NCBI GenBank assembly: GCA_903832665.1
Contig: CAILCG010000017.1
Span: 62,001 to 126,000, forward strand
DNA length: 64,000 nt
Direction: 5' to 3'
Source of the DNA: an uncultured Methanomicrobiales archaeon
GTDB taxonomy: Archaea; Halobacteriota; Methanomicrobia; Methanomicrobiales; Methanospirillaceae
Shown: piece by piece, positions 34,013-43,453 of the stretch
How positions within the stretch are numbered: the stretch's first letter is position 1
Layout of the letters: every line of letters starts with the position of its first letter
Position numbers and translations under genes: made by a program
Notes under the pieces: model-generated
Seen by the model: the letters and a program-made list of their open reading frames with translations, nothing else
Told to the model about the DNA's origin: nothing
The model's database searches: none

Positions 34013-34408
34013 ATGCCCCCGACTCAGGATTGTTTACAATGCGGCAAGTGCTGTGAAAAGTGGGGTTGGGGACAAAAAGGTGTTATTGAAGATCTAATCC
34101 CGTGGATTTTAGCAAAACGACAGGATATCCTGGAACATGTTCTCATCAGGTTTACCAATGGTAAACAATGCACGGGATGCACTATTTCTGAAGATGACCT
34201 CTCCAATATTGTCCGTATCGATTACTGGACAGATTCAAATGGGCGGACAATAACATATTGCCCTTTTTTCTGGAGAAGAGATGATGGAAAGGTGTATTGT
34301 AAAATCCATAACACCAAACCCAGGGTCTGCATCGGATTCACACCATGGAACGAAGGCATTCGTGACTATGCTCTGGAATGCCCTGCCTGCCGGAACAGTT
34401 CACCGTAA
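34013..34408 (+). CDS. YkgJ family cysteine cluster protein
   Basis: This 131-residue protein has the UPF0153/YkgJ pattern: DCLQCGKCCEKWGWG at the N-terminus, CTGCT in the middle, YCPFFW, YCKIHNTKPRVCIGFTPW and a final ECPACR, about a dozen Cys in all. Such clusters bind zinc or an iron-sulfur centre; the biochemical function is unsettled. A GTG at 34004 lies in frame, but the ATG at 34013 with CGGTG upstream is preferred. It is convergent with the polyamine decarboxylase gene. Confidence 0.88.
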   Translation: MPPTQDCLQCGKCCEKWGWGQKGVIEDLIPWILAKRQDILEHVLIRFTNGKQCTGCTISEDDLSNIVRIDYWTDSNGRTITYCPFFWRRDDGKVYCKIHNTKPRVCIGFTPWNEGIRDYALECPACRNSSP

Positions 34409-34437
34409 AAAAATTATGATTTTTCCCGAGTGAAAAC

Positions 34438-35664
34438 TCATTTGTTGATGTGTACAACTTTTGCCGGAGGGAACCCGTTGAAGTACGTGGATGAGGCATG
34501 CGAATATGCCCCGATGTTTTCTGAATATACAAGGTCTCCAATCTCAAGATCCGGCAGTTCCGCTGACAAGGTGATAGTATCGAAGGCGTCACAGGTAGGG
34601 CCGAATACCGCAGAAATGTGTGTCTCACCTTCCTTGAACGCAAGCACCGGGTACGTGCTATGGTCAAAGACCTGCCCGGAATAGGTATGGTAGACCCCGT
34701 CGTTAATGTAATAACAGGGTTTCCCATCGCGGAAGGATTTTCCAACAACTTTAGCTACACATTCACAGGCATTTGCAACCAGGAACCTTCCGGGTTCTGC
34801 AAGGATCTGCATATCTTTGGGAAATAACCGTTTTATCTCAGCGGTCAGCTGTTTTGCCAGAATCCTGAAGGATTTTACCTCCGGATGATATTTAACCGGG
34901 AAGCCACCACCAATATCAAGAATTCGGAGTTTGTGGCCGGTTCGCGTCTCCACTTCATTAATGATATCGGCAGATAATTGCAGAGCCTGGACATAGTTCT
35001 CAAAATTTGTGCATTGGCTGCCAACGTGGAAGCTGAGTCCCTCTACCACAAGCCCCATCTCGAACGCTGCCACAATAAGATCTACTGCTTCACCCGGATG
35101 AGCACCGAACTTTGATGAGAGTTCCACCAGTGAACCCGTATTGGGCACTCGTATTCGAAGCACCAGACCCGCATGCGGAGCATGACGACAGAGTTTTTTC
35201 AATTCCTCAATATTGTCGAACGTGACCAAGGGGTTGTATTTATCGAGAGCTTCCAGCGTTTCTATCGGCTTGATCGTATTTGCATAGATGATCTTATCCC
35301 AGATCCAGTCCTGTCGTTCTTTTGCAGGCATCTTCTTGATTTTTTCATAGACGATCATGAACTCAGGCATGGAAGCCACATCGAAACTGCTTCCCATATC
35401 AAAGAGGGTCTTGACAATTTCCGGGTTCGAATTCGCCTTTACGGCAAAATAGACCTGAACCTTGGGCAGATTTTCCCTGAATTCCCGGTAATTGTCCCGG
35501 AGTTTTTCATGATCTATGACAAAGATAGGAGTACCGTGTTCTTTTGCCAGATTCTGCAACAGTTCTTTGCGTGCATCGCTGATATGATGGACTCCGTCAT
35601 CAGTCCCTTTCTTCTTCCGCTTCTTTTTTGCATCCACTGCAATTTTTGTCATTACATGATTCAT
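34438..35664 (-). CDS. Fold-type III PLP-dependent ornithine/lysine-type decarboxylase
   Basis: This 408-residue enzyme is of the eukaryotic-ODC/alanine racemase fold. VYFAVKANSNPEIVKTL contains the PLP Lys, ILDIGGGFPV binds the phosphate, AEPGRFLVANA is conserved, and GPTCDAFDTI carries the catalytic Cys of ornithine decarboxylases. It would produce putrescine (or cadaverine) for the homospermidine synthase encoded directly upstream, whose stop abuts this ATG. The substrate (ornithine, lysine or carboxynorspermidine) cannot be fixed from sequence, but the operon partner favours putrescine formation. A basic KKKRKKK extension precedes the barrel. Confidence 0.85.
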   Translation of the reverse strand: MNHVMTKIAVDAKKKRKKKGTDDGVHHISDARKELLQNLAKEHGTPIFVIDHEKLRDNYREFRENLPKVQVYFAVKANSNPEIVKTLFDMGSSFDVASMPEFMIVYEKIKKMPAKERQDWIWDKIIYANTIKPIETLEALDKYNPLVTFDNIEELKKLCRHAPHAGLVLRIRVPNTGSLVELSSKFGAHPGEAVDLIVAAFEMGLVVEGLSFHVGSQCTNFENYVQALQLSADIINEVETRTGHKLRILDIGGGFPVKYHPEVKSFRILAKQLTAEIKRLFPKDMQILAEPGRFLVANACECVAKVVGKSFRDGKPCYYINDGVYHTYSGQVFDHSTYPVLAFKEGETHISAVFGPTCDAFDTITLSAELPDLEIGDLVYSENIGAYSHASSTYFNGFPPAKVVHINK

Positions 35665-37107
35665 TCATTGCACAAATAAGAAGTTTTTGAATTGCCAGAC
35701 ATCTTCGCGGTCATAGTCATTTTCCGGATTCTCTTTGAAGTAGACCATCCGGTTTTTCAACGGAGTCCAGTCTGAAGAGCCAGAGTAGAATTCTCCCAGA
35801 TATGGCCTTGCAATATCAAGGACAAACTCATGGGGAAGATCATCAGGAAGACAAAATCCACGCTTGGGGTTTTCTATCATCCACATGACCGCGGTCACAA
35901 TACCAAGACCAACCTGCACAGTTGTGGCATTCTGACCAGGCGCCAGGGTTTTTGCCTCCTCGATTGAAAGGATGCTGCCCGTCCACCAGGAATTATAGGG
36001 ATGACCCATCAGGAGTGCGCCCAATGCGTCAGATCCGCTGATGATCTCGCGGTCATTGAGGATGCGAAGTTTTGGCTGCAGTTCATAATTCCTCCCGCGT
36101 AGTTCATGCAGCGATGCGATGGTTGCATCACAGGGCAGGTACGCGTAATGGACGGTTGGCCGGTAGATCGCAGTTCCATCTTTCCAGACGGTCCAGCGAT
36201 CTGATATACCAAATGCCTCGCCGTGACGTATGACCATGCCCACTATCTCACTATGAGGAAGCCATGAACGCACCCAGGTATTAATCCCCATCTTTGCAAG
36301 CAGGATCTCATTTTTTGGGCCAACGGGAGGGATAGTAGCTTTATCCGGTAGCTCTTTTTCATGAGTACCCCAGCCGATCTCTGCGGGAGCGGTTCCCTCT
36401 TCACGGAGTCCTTCAATACACCATGTTCCTACAAATTCGTCTACATTTTTGGGGGAGCGGGAGATCTGGGTATCCCGCTCGGAACAGTGGATGACCTTGA
36501 CACCGGTCTCCATGGCAAGCCCCGCAAAGTTCTGCTCCAGAATAAGGTGCTTCATCTTCTCGGGATCCGGTGCGATGTCATCGGCAATCATCCGGCGCGC
36601 GATATCGCAAAGTCCCTGCCGTGCAAAATGTGAGATAAGGCCGGGATTGGCCCCGTGATCCACAACACAGGTTGGTCCATCGTGCCAGTCTTTTGTCAAT
36701 TCATGGAGTTTCATCTGCCGGAAATACAAGGTCTTTTCATAAGGACTTGCGGTGAATTTCTCGGCGTCGGGATCCCAGGCTTCCACGGAAGTATTCACGT
36801 ACATGACATTATGGTCGTGGCACCACTGCACCAGTTCGCAGCAGTCGATGTTCCATGCAAGATCGATCAACAAGCCCCCATCCTGCAGATATTCCGAGAG
36901 GATCTGAGTCAAGTTGTCCCGGGTCACCTTCCTCTTAAAAAAACGAAGACCCCCGGTTGTCCATGCTTTGAGGTCCTGGGCTTTATTTTTAAAATCGATG
37001 ATGGTTATATTCTCGAGCGGTATCGTCACATGCCTGAGTAAGATAGGCAGTGTACACTTGGATACGGCACCATAACCGATAATTAACACTTTATTTTTAA
37101 ACTCCAC
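35665..37107 (-). CDS. hss: Homospermidine synthase
   Basis: This 480-residue NAD-dependent enzyme makes sym-homospermidine from two putrescines. It is of the bacterial HSS type (saccharopine dehydrogenase-like), with the Rossmann motif VLIIGYGAVSKC at the N-terminus and LIDLAWNIDCCELVQWCHDHNVMYVNTSVEAWDP. It also has VDHGANPGLISHFARQGL, GWGTHEKELP, GSDALGALLMGHPYNSWWTGS and a C-terminal LDIARPYLGEFYSGSSDW. The length matches Rhizobium/Blastochloris HSS. The start is GTG behind GGGGGGTCTGA. It forms an operon with the downstream decarboxylase. Confidence 0.93.
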   Translation of the reverse strand: MEFKNKVLIIGYGAVSKCTLPILLRHVTIPLENITIIDFKNKAQDLKAWTTGGLRFFKRKVTRDNLTQILSEYLQDGGLLIDLAWNIDCCELVQWCHDHNVMYVNTSVEAWDPDAEKFTASPYEKTLYFRQMKLHELTKDWHDGPTCVVDHGANPGLISHFARQGLCDIARRMIADDIAPDPEKMKHLILEQNFAGLAMETGVKVIHCSERDTQISRSPKNVDEFVGTWCIEGLREEGTAPAEIGWGTHEKELPDKATIPPVGPKNEILLAKMGINTWVRSWLPHSEIVGMVIRHGEAFGISDRWTVWKDGTAIYRPTVHYAYLPCDATIASLHELRGRNYELQPKLRILNDREIISGSDALGALLMGHPYNSWWTGSILSIEEAKTLAPGQNATTVQVGLGIVTAVMWMIENPKRGFCLPDDLPHEFVLDIARPYLGEFYSGSSDWTPLKNRMVYFKENPENDYDREDVWQFKNFLFVQ

Positions 37108-37295
37108 TCAGACCCCCCGGCCTAACTTTACCTACCGGTTTTTACTCGTAAGAATGGATCACCATAGATGATAAACTGTTGAGGAAAAGGTGATACCTCT
37201 ATCACCCGGGCTATCAAACTATTAATAATGAAATGGACGATGAAAGACCGATCCGACAAAAAAACATTTCCAAAGAGGTTTATGGGAAGAATAAT

Positions 37296-37829
37296 CTAAG
37301 GGATGTCCTCTGTCACCACACTGCCAGATTCAACAATGGCACCTGCTCCAACATGTACCCCTGGGGCGAGAACGGTATCCGGTCCTATCGTGCATCCATC
37401 TTCAAGAACTGTACCCCGACGTTTCCGCGCAGTTATCGGGAAACGGATCGGACTTGTGAGAAAACGAACATTGTCACCAATAACAACTCCGCTGCCAATA
37501 CGGACAGAACGGGAAACATTAACAGCATCCCCGATAATTGCCGAATCTGCAACAACAACGTCCGAATCAATAAATGATCCATTTCCTATGGTGACTTCAT
37601 CCCCAATGGAAATATTGTCCCGGATGAGTACGTTGTTACCGCATCTGAACTGGTTGCCAATAAACACATTACCAAATATTATACAGTGATTTCCCATGAC
37701 AGGGTCCAATCCGATGCGCACACCGGGGAATTTGTCCATCAGAAGAGCAGATGGTGATGGAAGTCCAATCAGGGAGGATTGCATAATCCGGAACAATGTC
37801 TGATTATTCTTCAGGTTATCTGGTATCAT
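37296..37829 (-). CDS. Left-handed beta-helix acyltransferase-like protein
   Basis: This 177-residue protein is made of hexapeptide repeats (IFGNVFIGNQF, NVLIRDNISIGDEVTIGNGSF, IDSDVVVADSAIIGD, VRIGSGVVIGD, CTIGPDTVLAPGVHVGAGAIV) forming a left-handed parallel beta-helix. Such proteins are trimeric O- or N-acyltransferases acting on sugars or, less often, gamma-carbonic anhydrases. The loop SPIRFPITARKRRG interrupts the helix and may form the active site. No sugar-pathway genes are nearby, so the acceptor is unknown. Confidence 0.83.
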   Translation of the reverse strand: MIPDNLKNNQTLFRIMQSSLIGLPSPSALLMDKFPGVRIGLDPVMGNHCIIFGNVFIGNQFRCGNNVLIRDNISIGDEVTIGNGSFIDSDVVVADSAIIGDAVNVSRSVRIGSGVVIGDNVRFLTSPIRFPITARKRRGTVLEDGCTIGPDTVLAPGVHVGAGAIVESGSVVTEDIP

Positions 37830-38070
37830 GAAATCACCGTGCCGTACTAGAAAATTAGATGCATGTATATTGTATGTATTATGATTGTCACAACAATACT
37901 ATAATCATTTTCTTTTGCGTTTCGGGACCCTTGATTATAGGATGCCCGTATTCTGGGATCATCGGAGGAAAAAACGGATAAAAATAAACACGGGTAAGCT
38001 CTGTTCAAATCCTATTCATTAAAATATGTGGATCTTTTTACCGATTAAAGGCATATAATAAACACGATAC

Positions 38071-38775
38071 ATGTATTTTTTCTTCCATCTGATCACCGGA
38101 ATTATTCTCGGCCTCCTGATCAGCGATTTTTTAAAAGATCAGAGATGGCTCATTCCCTGTGCCATTGGTGCTGTTCTCCCGGACCTGATCGATAAATCGA
38201 TCGATTATCTGCTCTTTCCCACGACCATCGGGTTCGGTCGGATTTACTCCCATACACTGTTTATAGCGATCCTGGTTCTGGCGGCAGGACTCGCAATCTG
38301 GAAAGTCAAAAAAGATCCCGACCTTATGGCAGTAGGGGTAGGAATCTTCTCACACCAGGTCCTTGACGTAATGTGGCTGCAGCCGCAAAACTGGTATTTC
38401 CCCTTCCTCGGACCATTCAAGGGAGCCGGAATGAGCGATTATTTTTTCGTCATGACAATGCGCGAACTCAAAAACCCTTTAGAGATGATCCTGGCAATAC
38501 TTTTTGGCGCTGCTATCCTGATCATGATCTATGGAATAAAAATTCCTCATTCAGTCAGCAGGACCAGCCGGGTAGTTTCTATAATGGCAACCGCTGGCGC
38601 TCTTTTGCTCTGCATCATCTCAGGAATTCTAATAGGACAGGGTATTTCTCACCAGGTCTTCCCTGAACTTGGCTGGGTGAAACCGGAGGAATTAATTATT
38701 GGGGGTATAGTGATTGCTCTCGGTGCAGGTCTGATCTGGCGCTGGCAAAAAAATGTCTTTGAAGCATCAAAGTAG
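38071..38775 (+). CDS. YdjM-like membrane metal-dependent hydrolase
   Basis: This 234-residue protein has about six membrane helices and the motifs of the PF04307 (YdjM/LexA-binding membrane hydrolase) family: IGAVLPDLIDK, RIYSHTLF and FSHQVLDVMW, whose Asp and His residues could bind a metal near the membrane face. The enzymatic activity is unproven. It begins with the typical MYFFFHLITGIILGLLI helix. It is a single plus-strand gene flanked by AT-rich gaps of about 240 bases on each side that hold nothing recognisable. Confidence 0.83.
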   Translation: MYFFFHLITGIILGLLISDFLKDQRWLIPCAIGAVLPDLIDKSIDYLLFPTTIGFGRIYSHTLFIAILVLAAGLAIWKVKKDPDLMAVGVGIFSHQVLDVMWLQPQNWYFPFLGPFKGAGMSDYFFVMTMRELKNPLEMILAILFGAAILIMIYGIKIPHSVSRTSRVVSIMATAGALLLCIISGILIGQGISHQVFPELGWVKPEELIIGGIVIALGAGLIWRWQKNVFEASK

Positions 38776-39025
38776 ATAATTTTTCTCGACCAAATGCGTC
38801 TTGGATAGTGCAAATCAAAAAAATACTGAAAAATATTATAGAATGAAAATGCTATTTTCCTCATAGTGCAGCTGAATGCCTTTTAAAAATTTGATGACGG
38901 CAGTTCCTGGGAATTGAGGTAAAGAACATTCTAAAAAATTTAACAAACTAAAAACGGTTTTCCTTCACGGATAAGGCCCTGTGTGGATTAAAACGGGGAT
39001 ATATTTATTCAAAAAGTCCTTTCGA

Positions 39026-40138
39026 TTATGAGGAAAAAATATCCTGTTTTGGATCGAGCAGGATCTCGTTTGGGAGTCCGGCAAGTGCAACCGCGCCAAG
39101 TGCTCCGATCACTCCATTACCGCCCGCAAGGACGATATTGAATTTTTCTGCTGTTGCCTCAGCTATCGTCCGGGAGATCACCTGATCGCGAACCAGCCTG
39201 CCATATTCTCGCAAATATCGGGGAACCCCAAGACCCGTATGAATCGCAACGCCCCATTCATGGGAAAGAGATTCGTCAGCTACAAACCGCCTTACCTTAT
39301 CACTGATATTTTCAAGTTGATCTGGTACCACAGCTACTTCAATGAAACTTGCCGAATTACCGCCAGTCTTGAGAAAAACATCCGGGTTGAGCATTGCAAT
39401 GTGATGGCTGATGGGCAGCACGCCTTTGATCCGGGTCACATGCGTGAGAAGGGCAAGTGCAAGGGCAAAGGTTGCCCCGCCATCCTTTGAATCAGTGTCG
39501 TCTATTCCGATCGTCACGTGAACCATTGCCCGGGTCCAGACATCTCCTTCAACTATCTGTCCACGATGATGGGTATCGACCCTAGTTACGCCATCAGCCC
39601 GTGCCATCATACCCGATAGGGAATAGGCAGGCCCTCCAATGCACCGTATCTTCTGGATTACCGAATCACCGGAACGTTCAACGCCAATCACCCCCACCGC
39701 GGGAAGAGGCTGCAACCCTACAGGTACGTCCAGGTAACCAATGCGGGCGCATTCCCGGAGAAGTGTCCCGTCACGTTGGATATGGGATAATACTCCCGCA
39801 GCAAGCGCGTGATGATACCCGCAGAACGCCGCACATGCCCCGCTCATACAATCGTGATAAATCTCTACGTTATCCCCATCGACGGTCGTGAAGATACGTC
39901 GGCAGGTACTTGTTGGTACAGCGCTTATTGCAGCATAGCGGGCTGCACTTCTCCCCCGCTTCTCCTCGCGGAGGAACACGCATCCCTCACGAACCAGGCG
40001 GTTTACCCAGTCCTGAGCGGTACTTCGAGGAATTTTTGCAGACTGATGAATATCGGTGACCGTAAAAAAACCTTTATCGAGTGTTTGTTGCCGCATCAGG
40101 CGCAGATATTCGCGCCGGTGCTCAAGCACGCCCGTCAT
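39026..40138 (-). CDS. Winged-helix plus TiaS-like domain protein (related to methanogenesis marker 11)
   Basis: This 370-residue protein begins with a winged-helix DNA-binding region (FFTVTDIHQSAKIPRSTAQDWVNRLVREGCVFL, about residues 20-55). Next comes a middle domain containing four Cys and two His (DCMSGACAAFCGYHH), and then VHVTIGIDDTDSKDGGATFALAL near residue 208. That last motif is shared with TiaS, the tRNA-Ile2 agmatidine synthase, and with the methanogen marker 11 family. The ending AGGNGVIGALGAVALAG also fits. The start overlaps the end of hom by 17 bases, implying coupled translation. Its role is unknown; the assignment to marker 11 is from memory of motifs. Confidence 0.7.
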   Translation of the reverse strand: MTGVLEHRREYLRLMRQQTLDKGFFTVTDIHQSAKIPRSTAQDWVNRLVREGCVFLREEKRGRSAARYAAISAVPTSTCRRIFTTVDGDNVEIYHDCMSGACAAFCGYHHALAAGVLSHIQRDGTLLRECARIGYLDVPVGLQPLPAVGVIGVERSGDSVIQKIRCIGGPAYSLSGMMARADGVTRVDTHHRGQIVEGDVWTRAMVHVTIGIDDTDSKDGGATFALALALLTHVTRIKGVLPISHHIAMLNPDVFLKTGGNSASFIEVAVVPDQLENISDKVRRFVADESLSHEWGVAIHTGLGVPRYLREYGRLVRDQVISRTIAEATAEKFNIVLAGGNGVIGALGAVALAGLPNEILLDPKQDIFSS

Positions 40139-41108
40139 AACGATCCTTTATGTAGAGGAGATCCCCGATGATCGCACTCGCGGTCTCGATCGATCCCGCC
40201 CCCCTCCCGATCAATGTGATCTCTTTTGCCATATCGGTCTCAAGAGTCAGGGCGTTTAACGTGCCATTGACCACAAGGGGATGACTCTTCTCAATGATAC
40301 GGGGAGACACCCGAAGAATATGTTTACGGGGAATTGCTTCGGCAATAAGACGAATTGTGCATCCGTCCGTTTCAGCAAGGCGCAGGGCATCCGGGGTAAG
40401 AAGATCGATTCCCGTGCAATCCACATCTTTTAATGTAACGCCATTTCCCCAGATCGTGTTTGCGAGAATCACCAGTTTGATGGCCGCATCGATACCCTTG
40501 ACATCATAGGTCGGATCAGCTTCGGCATATCCCATTTCGCGGGCTTCCATCAATGCCTGTTCGTACGTAAGGCCTTCGTCAGCCATACGGGTGAGGATAT
40601 AATTACAGGTGCCATTGAGCACACCATACAGTGCGAGAATATCATTCCCGGCGAGCCCCTGTTCAAGGGTATGCATAATTGGAATTGCGCCCGCGACCGT
40701 TGCTTCATACCTGAGGGCAACGTTATTTTCGCAGGCAGTTGCCCGGAGTTCTTTATTTGCAAGAGCAATGGGTCCTTTATTGGACGTGACGACATGCTTT
40801 TTTCGGGCGAGAGCGGCCCTTATGTACCCGATAGCAGGTTCTCCGGACAAAGCATTCGTAGGGGAGACTTCAACCAGGGCATCATAATCAGCCTTATCAA
40901 TGATATCAAGGGAAGAAAGGTTTGGATCGCCACAATATCCCAGCGTTTTCTTGTGAGCGAGAAGTGCCGGGATATCGAGACCCCGGGGATCCATTGCCCC
41001 GCTCTTCGAATCAGCAATGCCGGTAATAGTCAGACCCAGGTCTTTTTTCGTTATCATCTCTGCTACGCCGCGTCCCACAAATCCAAGACCAATCAATGCG
41101 ATTTTCAT
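40122..41108 (-). CDS. hom: Homoserine dehydrogenase
   Basis: This 328-residue enzyme reduces aspartate semialdehyde to homoserine, the branch point to methionine and threonine. It has the nucleotide-binding LIGLGFVGRGVAEMI, the VVTSNKGPIAL catalytic segment, ALRYEATVAGAIPIMHTLEQGLAG, GVLNGTCNYILTRM and AEADPTYDVKGIDAAIKLVILAN with the catalytic Lys. It lacks its own C-terminal ACT domain; the separate ACT protein upstream overlaps its start by four bases. The homoserine made here could feed the methionine pathway suggested by the acs operon. Confidence 0.95.
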   Translation of the reverse strand: MKIALIGLGFVGRGVAEMITKKDLGLTITGIADSKSGAMDPRGLDIPALLAHKKTLGYCGDPNLSSLDIIDKADYDALVEVSPTNALSGEPAIGYIRAALARKKHVVTSNKGPIALANKELRATACENNVALRYEATVAGAIPIMHTLEQGLAGNDILALYGVLNGTCNYILTRMADEGLTYEQALMEAREMGYAEADPTYDVKGIDAAIKLVILANTIWGNGVTLKDVDCTGIDLLTPDALRLAETDGCTIRLIAEAIPRKHILRVSPRIIEKSHPLVVNGTLNALTLETDMAKEITLIGRGAGSIETASAIIGDLLYIKDRYDGRA

Positions 41109-41596
41109 GCGATCTCCTCCAGGGGTTCAATGAGCAGCAGAGATTTTTGTTGAGATACCCGGCGAAGGATGGTCAAAGCCGCTTCCATATCCTCTTTGGT
41201 TACCGATTTTATTGTCAGACGGGATGATGAACGTTCTTTAACCGCGGGCATGCTCATGGCAAGCTCGCTCACTTCTGCAAAGCCGGTGGAATCTACCTGG
41301 TCAACCGTATCAGAAAGATCCGTATGCATGAGATGACCGATCAGGATGACGGTCCGTTTGTAAAGCAGGCGTTGCTCACCAATGCGCTGGATATAAACCC
41401 CCTGTTCCTTGAGAAGACCTACCAACATCTCGACCCGCCCTTCCGGTAATTCCAGTACGATCTGGACTTCGAGAGTCCCATGGTCCGGCCCTGGTTCCCG
41501 CTGGTGAATCACCGCGATAATATTCCCACCGACATCTGATATGGGTTTTAAGGCCGCAACCAGCTGACCCGGCGAATCTTTCATCTCAAGTTTCAT
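41105..41596 (-). CDS. ACT-domain protein, predicted regulator of homoserine dehydrogenase
   Basis: This protein of about 163 residues starts at the ATG at 41596 with GCAGGT upstream (a longer frame to 41671 looks unused). An ACT domain covers the first 75 residues (MKLEMKDSPGQLVAALKPISDVGGNIIAVIHQ), followed by a second regulatory-like half with a hydrophobic strand (TVILIGHL) and SSSRLTIKSVTKEDMEAAL. It matches the COG2061 group, predicted allosteric regulators of homoserine dehydrogenase. The ATGA overlap with hom strongly supports a shared role in feedback control. Confidence 0.87.
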   Translation of the reverse strand: MKLEMKDSPGQLVAALKPISDVGGNIIAVIHQREPGPDHGTLEVQIVLELPEGRVEMLVGLLKEQGVYIQRIGEQRLLYKRTVILIGHLMHTDLSDTVDQVDSTGFAEVSELAMSMPAVKERSSSRLTIKSVTKEDMEAALTILRRVSQQKSLLLIEPLEEIA

Positions 41597-41762
41597 GGAG
41601 ACCTGCACAAAACCACCTGTCCAGTAGTAGCACGGCCATTTAGATAAGTCTTTTATTTTGATTATCAGCACCGTAACTTGAGATACGCAGGAAATACCTC
41701 CCTATTTTCACATCATTACCATGAAAAAAATTTGGCGGGACAATTATCACAGGAGCTGATAG

Positions 41763-42575
41763 TCAGAGTTTTCGTAATTTGTTATCCACTTTTTCAAAAA
41801 AGTTCCGTCCGATATCAATAAACTTTGCCGGGTATTCCGCAGGTTTTACCTCTAGAGTCATGGAATTGCCCAGTTCGATAGTCTGCTGACCGTCAATAAC
41901 AAGATTTGCTGGTTTTGTGCTCTCCAGTCTCACTTCAAGGCGCCGGCTGCTGCAGATGATATGAGGGCGTGATGACAACAGGTAAGGAGCGAGCGGAACG
42001 AGAATAAATCCCTGGATACGGGGATCAACAATAGGGCCGCCGGCACTCATTGCGTACGCCGTTGACCCGGTGGGAGTGCTGATGAGAAGTCCGTCTGCCC
42101 GGAACTGCTCCGTTGTTATGCCATCAATGATGATTGAAAACCTGAGCATTTTGGCAGGACGTGTTGTTACAATCAGGGCTTCATTCAGGGCAGTTCCCAG
42201 ATTACACCCATCCTTCGAAAGGGTGATTCGCATCCTTTCTTCGATCGAAAAGCCCCGGGGAAGGGTCCTTATGTATGTTATTGCCTCTGACGGATCGAGA
42301 TCCGCGAGAAAACCTACCTCTCCGCGGTTGATTCCAATTACCGGGACCGGATGTTTCATTTGCTGGATGGTGCGGAGAATTGTACCATCCCCGCCAACGA
42401 TTACCACAGCATCGGCAGTGGTGTCAGTTAATGGCAACCCGGATTCACCAAGTATTTCAGCAGTATCGGTATCGAAATAAACCTCGATTCCATCCCGTTC
42501 CAGCACTGCCTTAATCTCACGAGAATAGGCGATAGCCTCCGGGTTATCAATACGGCAAACAAGTAGCAGACGCAT
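41763..42575 (-). CDS. nadK: NAD(+)/NADH kinase
   Basis: This 270-residue kinase phosphorylates NAD to [18 protein letters not shown] carries the GGDG motif, and [15 protein letters not shown] and [27 protein letters not shown]-type segments (here [19 protein letters not shown]) bind NAD. It begins at ATG with GCGGTGA upstream, seven bases after the phosphatase stop, so the two genes form an operon. In several archaea, NAD kinase and this phosphatase are adjacent or fused, as here. Confidence 0.94.
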   Translation of the reverse strand: MRLLLVCRIDNPEAIAYSREIKAVLERDGIEVYFDTDTAEILGESGLPLTDTTADAVVIVGGDGTILRTIQQMKHPVPVIGINRGEVGFLADLDPSEAITYIRTLPRGFSIEERMRITLSKDGCNLGTALNEALIVTTRPAKMLRFSIIIDGITTEQFRADGLLISTPTGSTAYAMSAGGPIVDPRIQGFILVPLAPYLLSSRPHIICSSRRLEVRLESTKPANLVIDGQQTIELGNSMTLEVKPAEYPAKFIDIGRNFFEKVDNKLRKL

Positions 42576-42582
42576 AGTAAAA

Positions 42583-43362
42583 TCACCGCAAATATTCGAT
42601 TACTTTATGATGAACTGTCCCATTGGTCGCAACAATAGATCGACCAATGGTCACTTCATTGGGAAACTGGATGGTTTCACCATTAAGATCCGACACTTTT
42701 CCCCCGGATTCGGTACAGACCAACATACCTGCCGCGGCATCGGTTATCCGTAGGGTATCACGCAGATCAATAAAACCATCAATTCTCCCACATCCTACGT
42801 AACAGTGTTCCAGCGCTGATGCACCGAACAAACGCCAGCGACGAATTTTTTGCCCGAGCTGCATCACGCGCGTCGGGTCAAATTTTCGCCCGTTGCTCAT
42901 CGCACATTCATCAAGATTGGTGACCCCGGATACCTGTATTGGTTTATCATTACAACGCGCAAATTTTCCCCGGATTGCCGTAAAAGTTTCGCCACTCGAG
43001 AAATCCCGTACAAACGCCTGCTGGATCTTCCCTTTTTCTGCATATGCGATGGAAAGGGCATAGAATGGGATTCCGGCGACCGCATTGAATGTGCCGTCAA
43101 CAGGATCAAGAAAGATTGTTCCTTTTTCCCCATTGATTTCAACTTTCCCGGCTTCCTCGCTGATGAGAAGTTTACATAGGGGGTTTTCTTCCAAAAAACG
43201 CAGGATGCTGTCTTCTGCAACCTGATCGATTAACTTTGTCGGAGTGAGATCCGCACCCATCCGGACGGTCTTACCGCCTTCCTGAGTTCCAACCAGATCG
43301 GAGATACTCTCTTCTACTTCCGCCGCCATCTGGTTGCATGCTGACAGGAACTCCATGACCAT
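42583..43362 (-). CDS. suhB: Inositol monophosphatase family phosphatase (IMPase/FBPase)
   Basis: This 259-residue Mg-dependent phosphatase has LLISEEAG (first metal Glu), [24 protein letters not shown] (the DPxDGT metal site), and [20 protein letters not shown] with the last conserved Asp. Archaeal members act on both inositol-1-phosphate and fructose-1,6-bisphosphate, so it may serve gluconeogenesis or inositol lipid synthesis. It is co-directional with and next to nadK. ATG at 43362 or 43356. Confidence 0.92.
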   Translation of the reverse strand: MVMEFLSACNQMAAEVEESISDLVGTQEGGKTVRMGADLTPTKLIDQVAEDSILRFLEENPLCKLLISEEAGKVEINGEKGTIFLDPVDGTFNAVAGIPFYALSIAYAEKGKIQQAFVRDFSSGETFTAIRGKFARCNDKPIQVSGVTNLDECAMSNGRKFDPTRVMQLGQKIRRWRLFGASALEHCYVGCGRIDGFIDLRDTLRITDAAAGMLVCTESGGKVSDLNGETIQFPNEVTIGRSIVATNGTVHHKVIEYLR

Positions 43363-43453
43363 ATTTCCCGATTTTCTACGCTGTATTTATGTAATGCTAT
43401 GGTGATAAATTACTACCGCGATTATTAATTCAAAAAAATGAGATGTGAGTGCG

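Noticed and set aside
37233-37577. Plus-strand open frame opposite the beta-helix acyltransferase
   Set aside because: It mirrors the hexapeptide repeats on the other strand and is Asn/Thr-rich without any domain.
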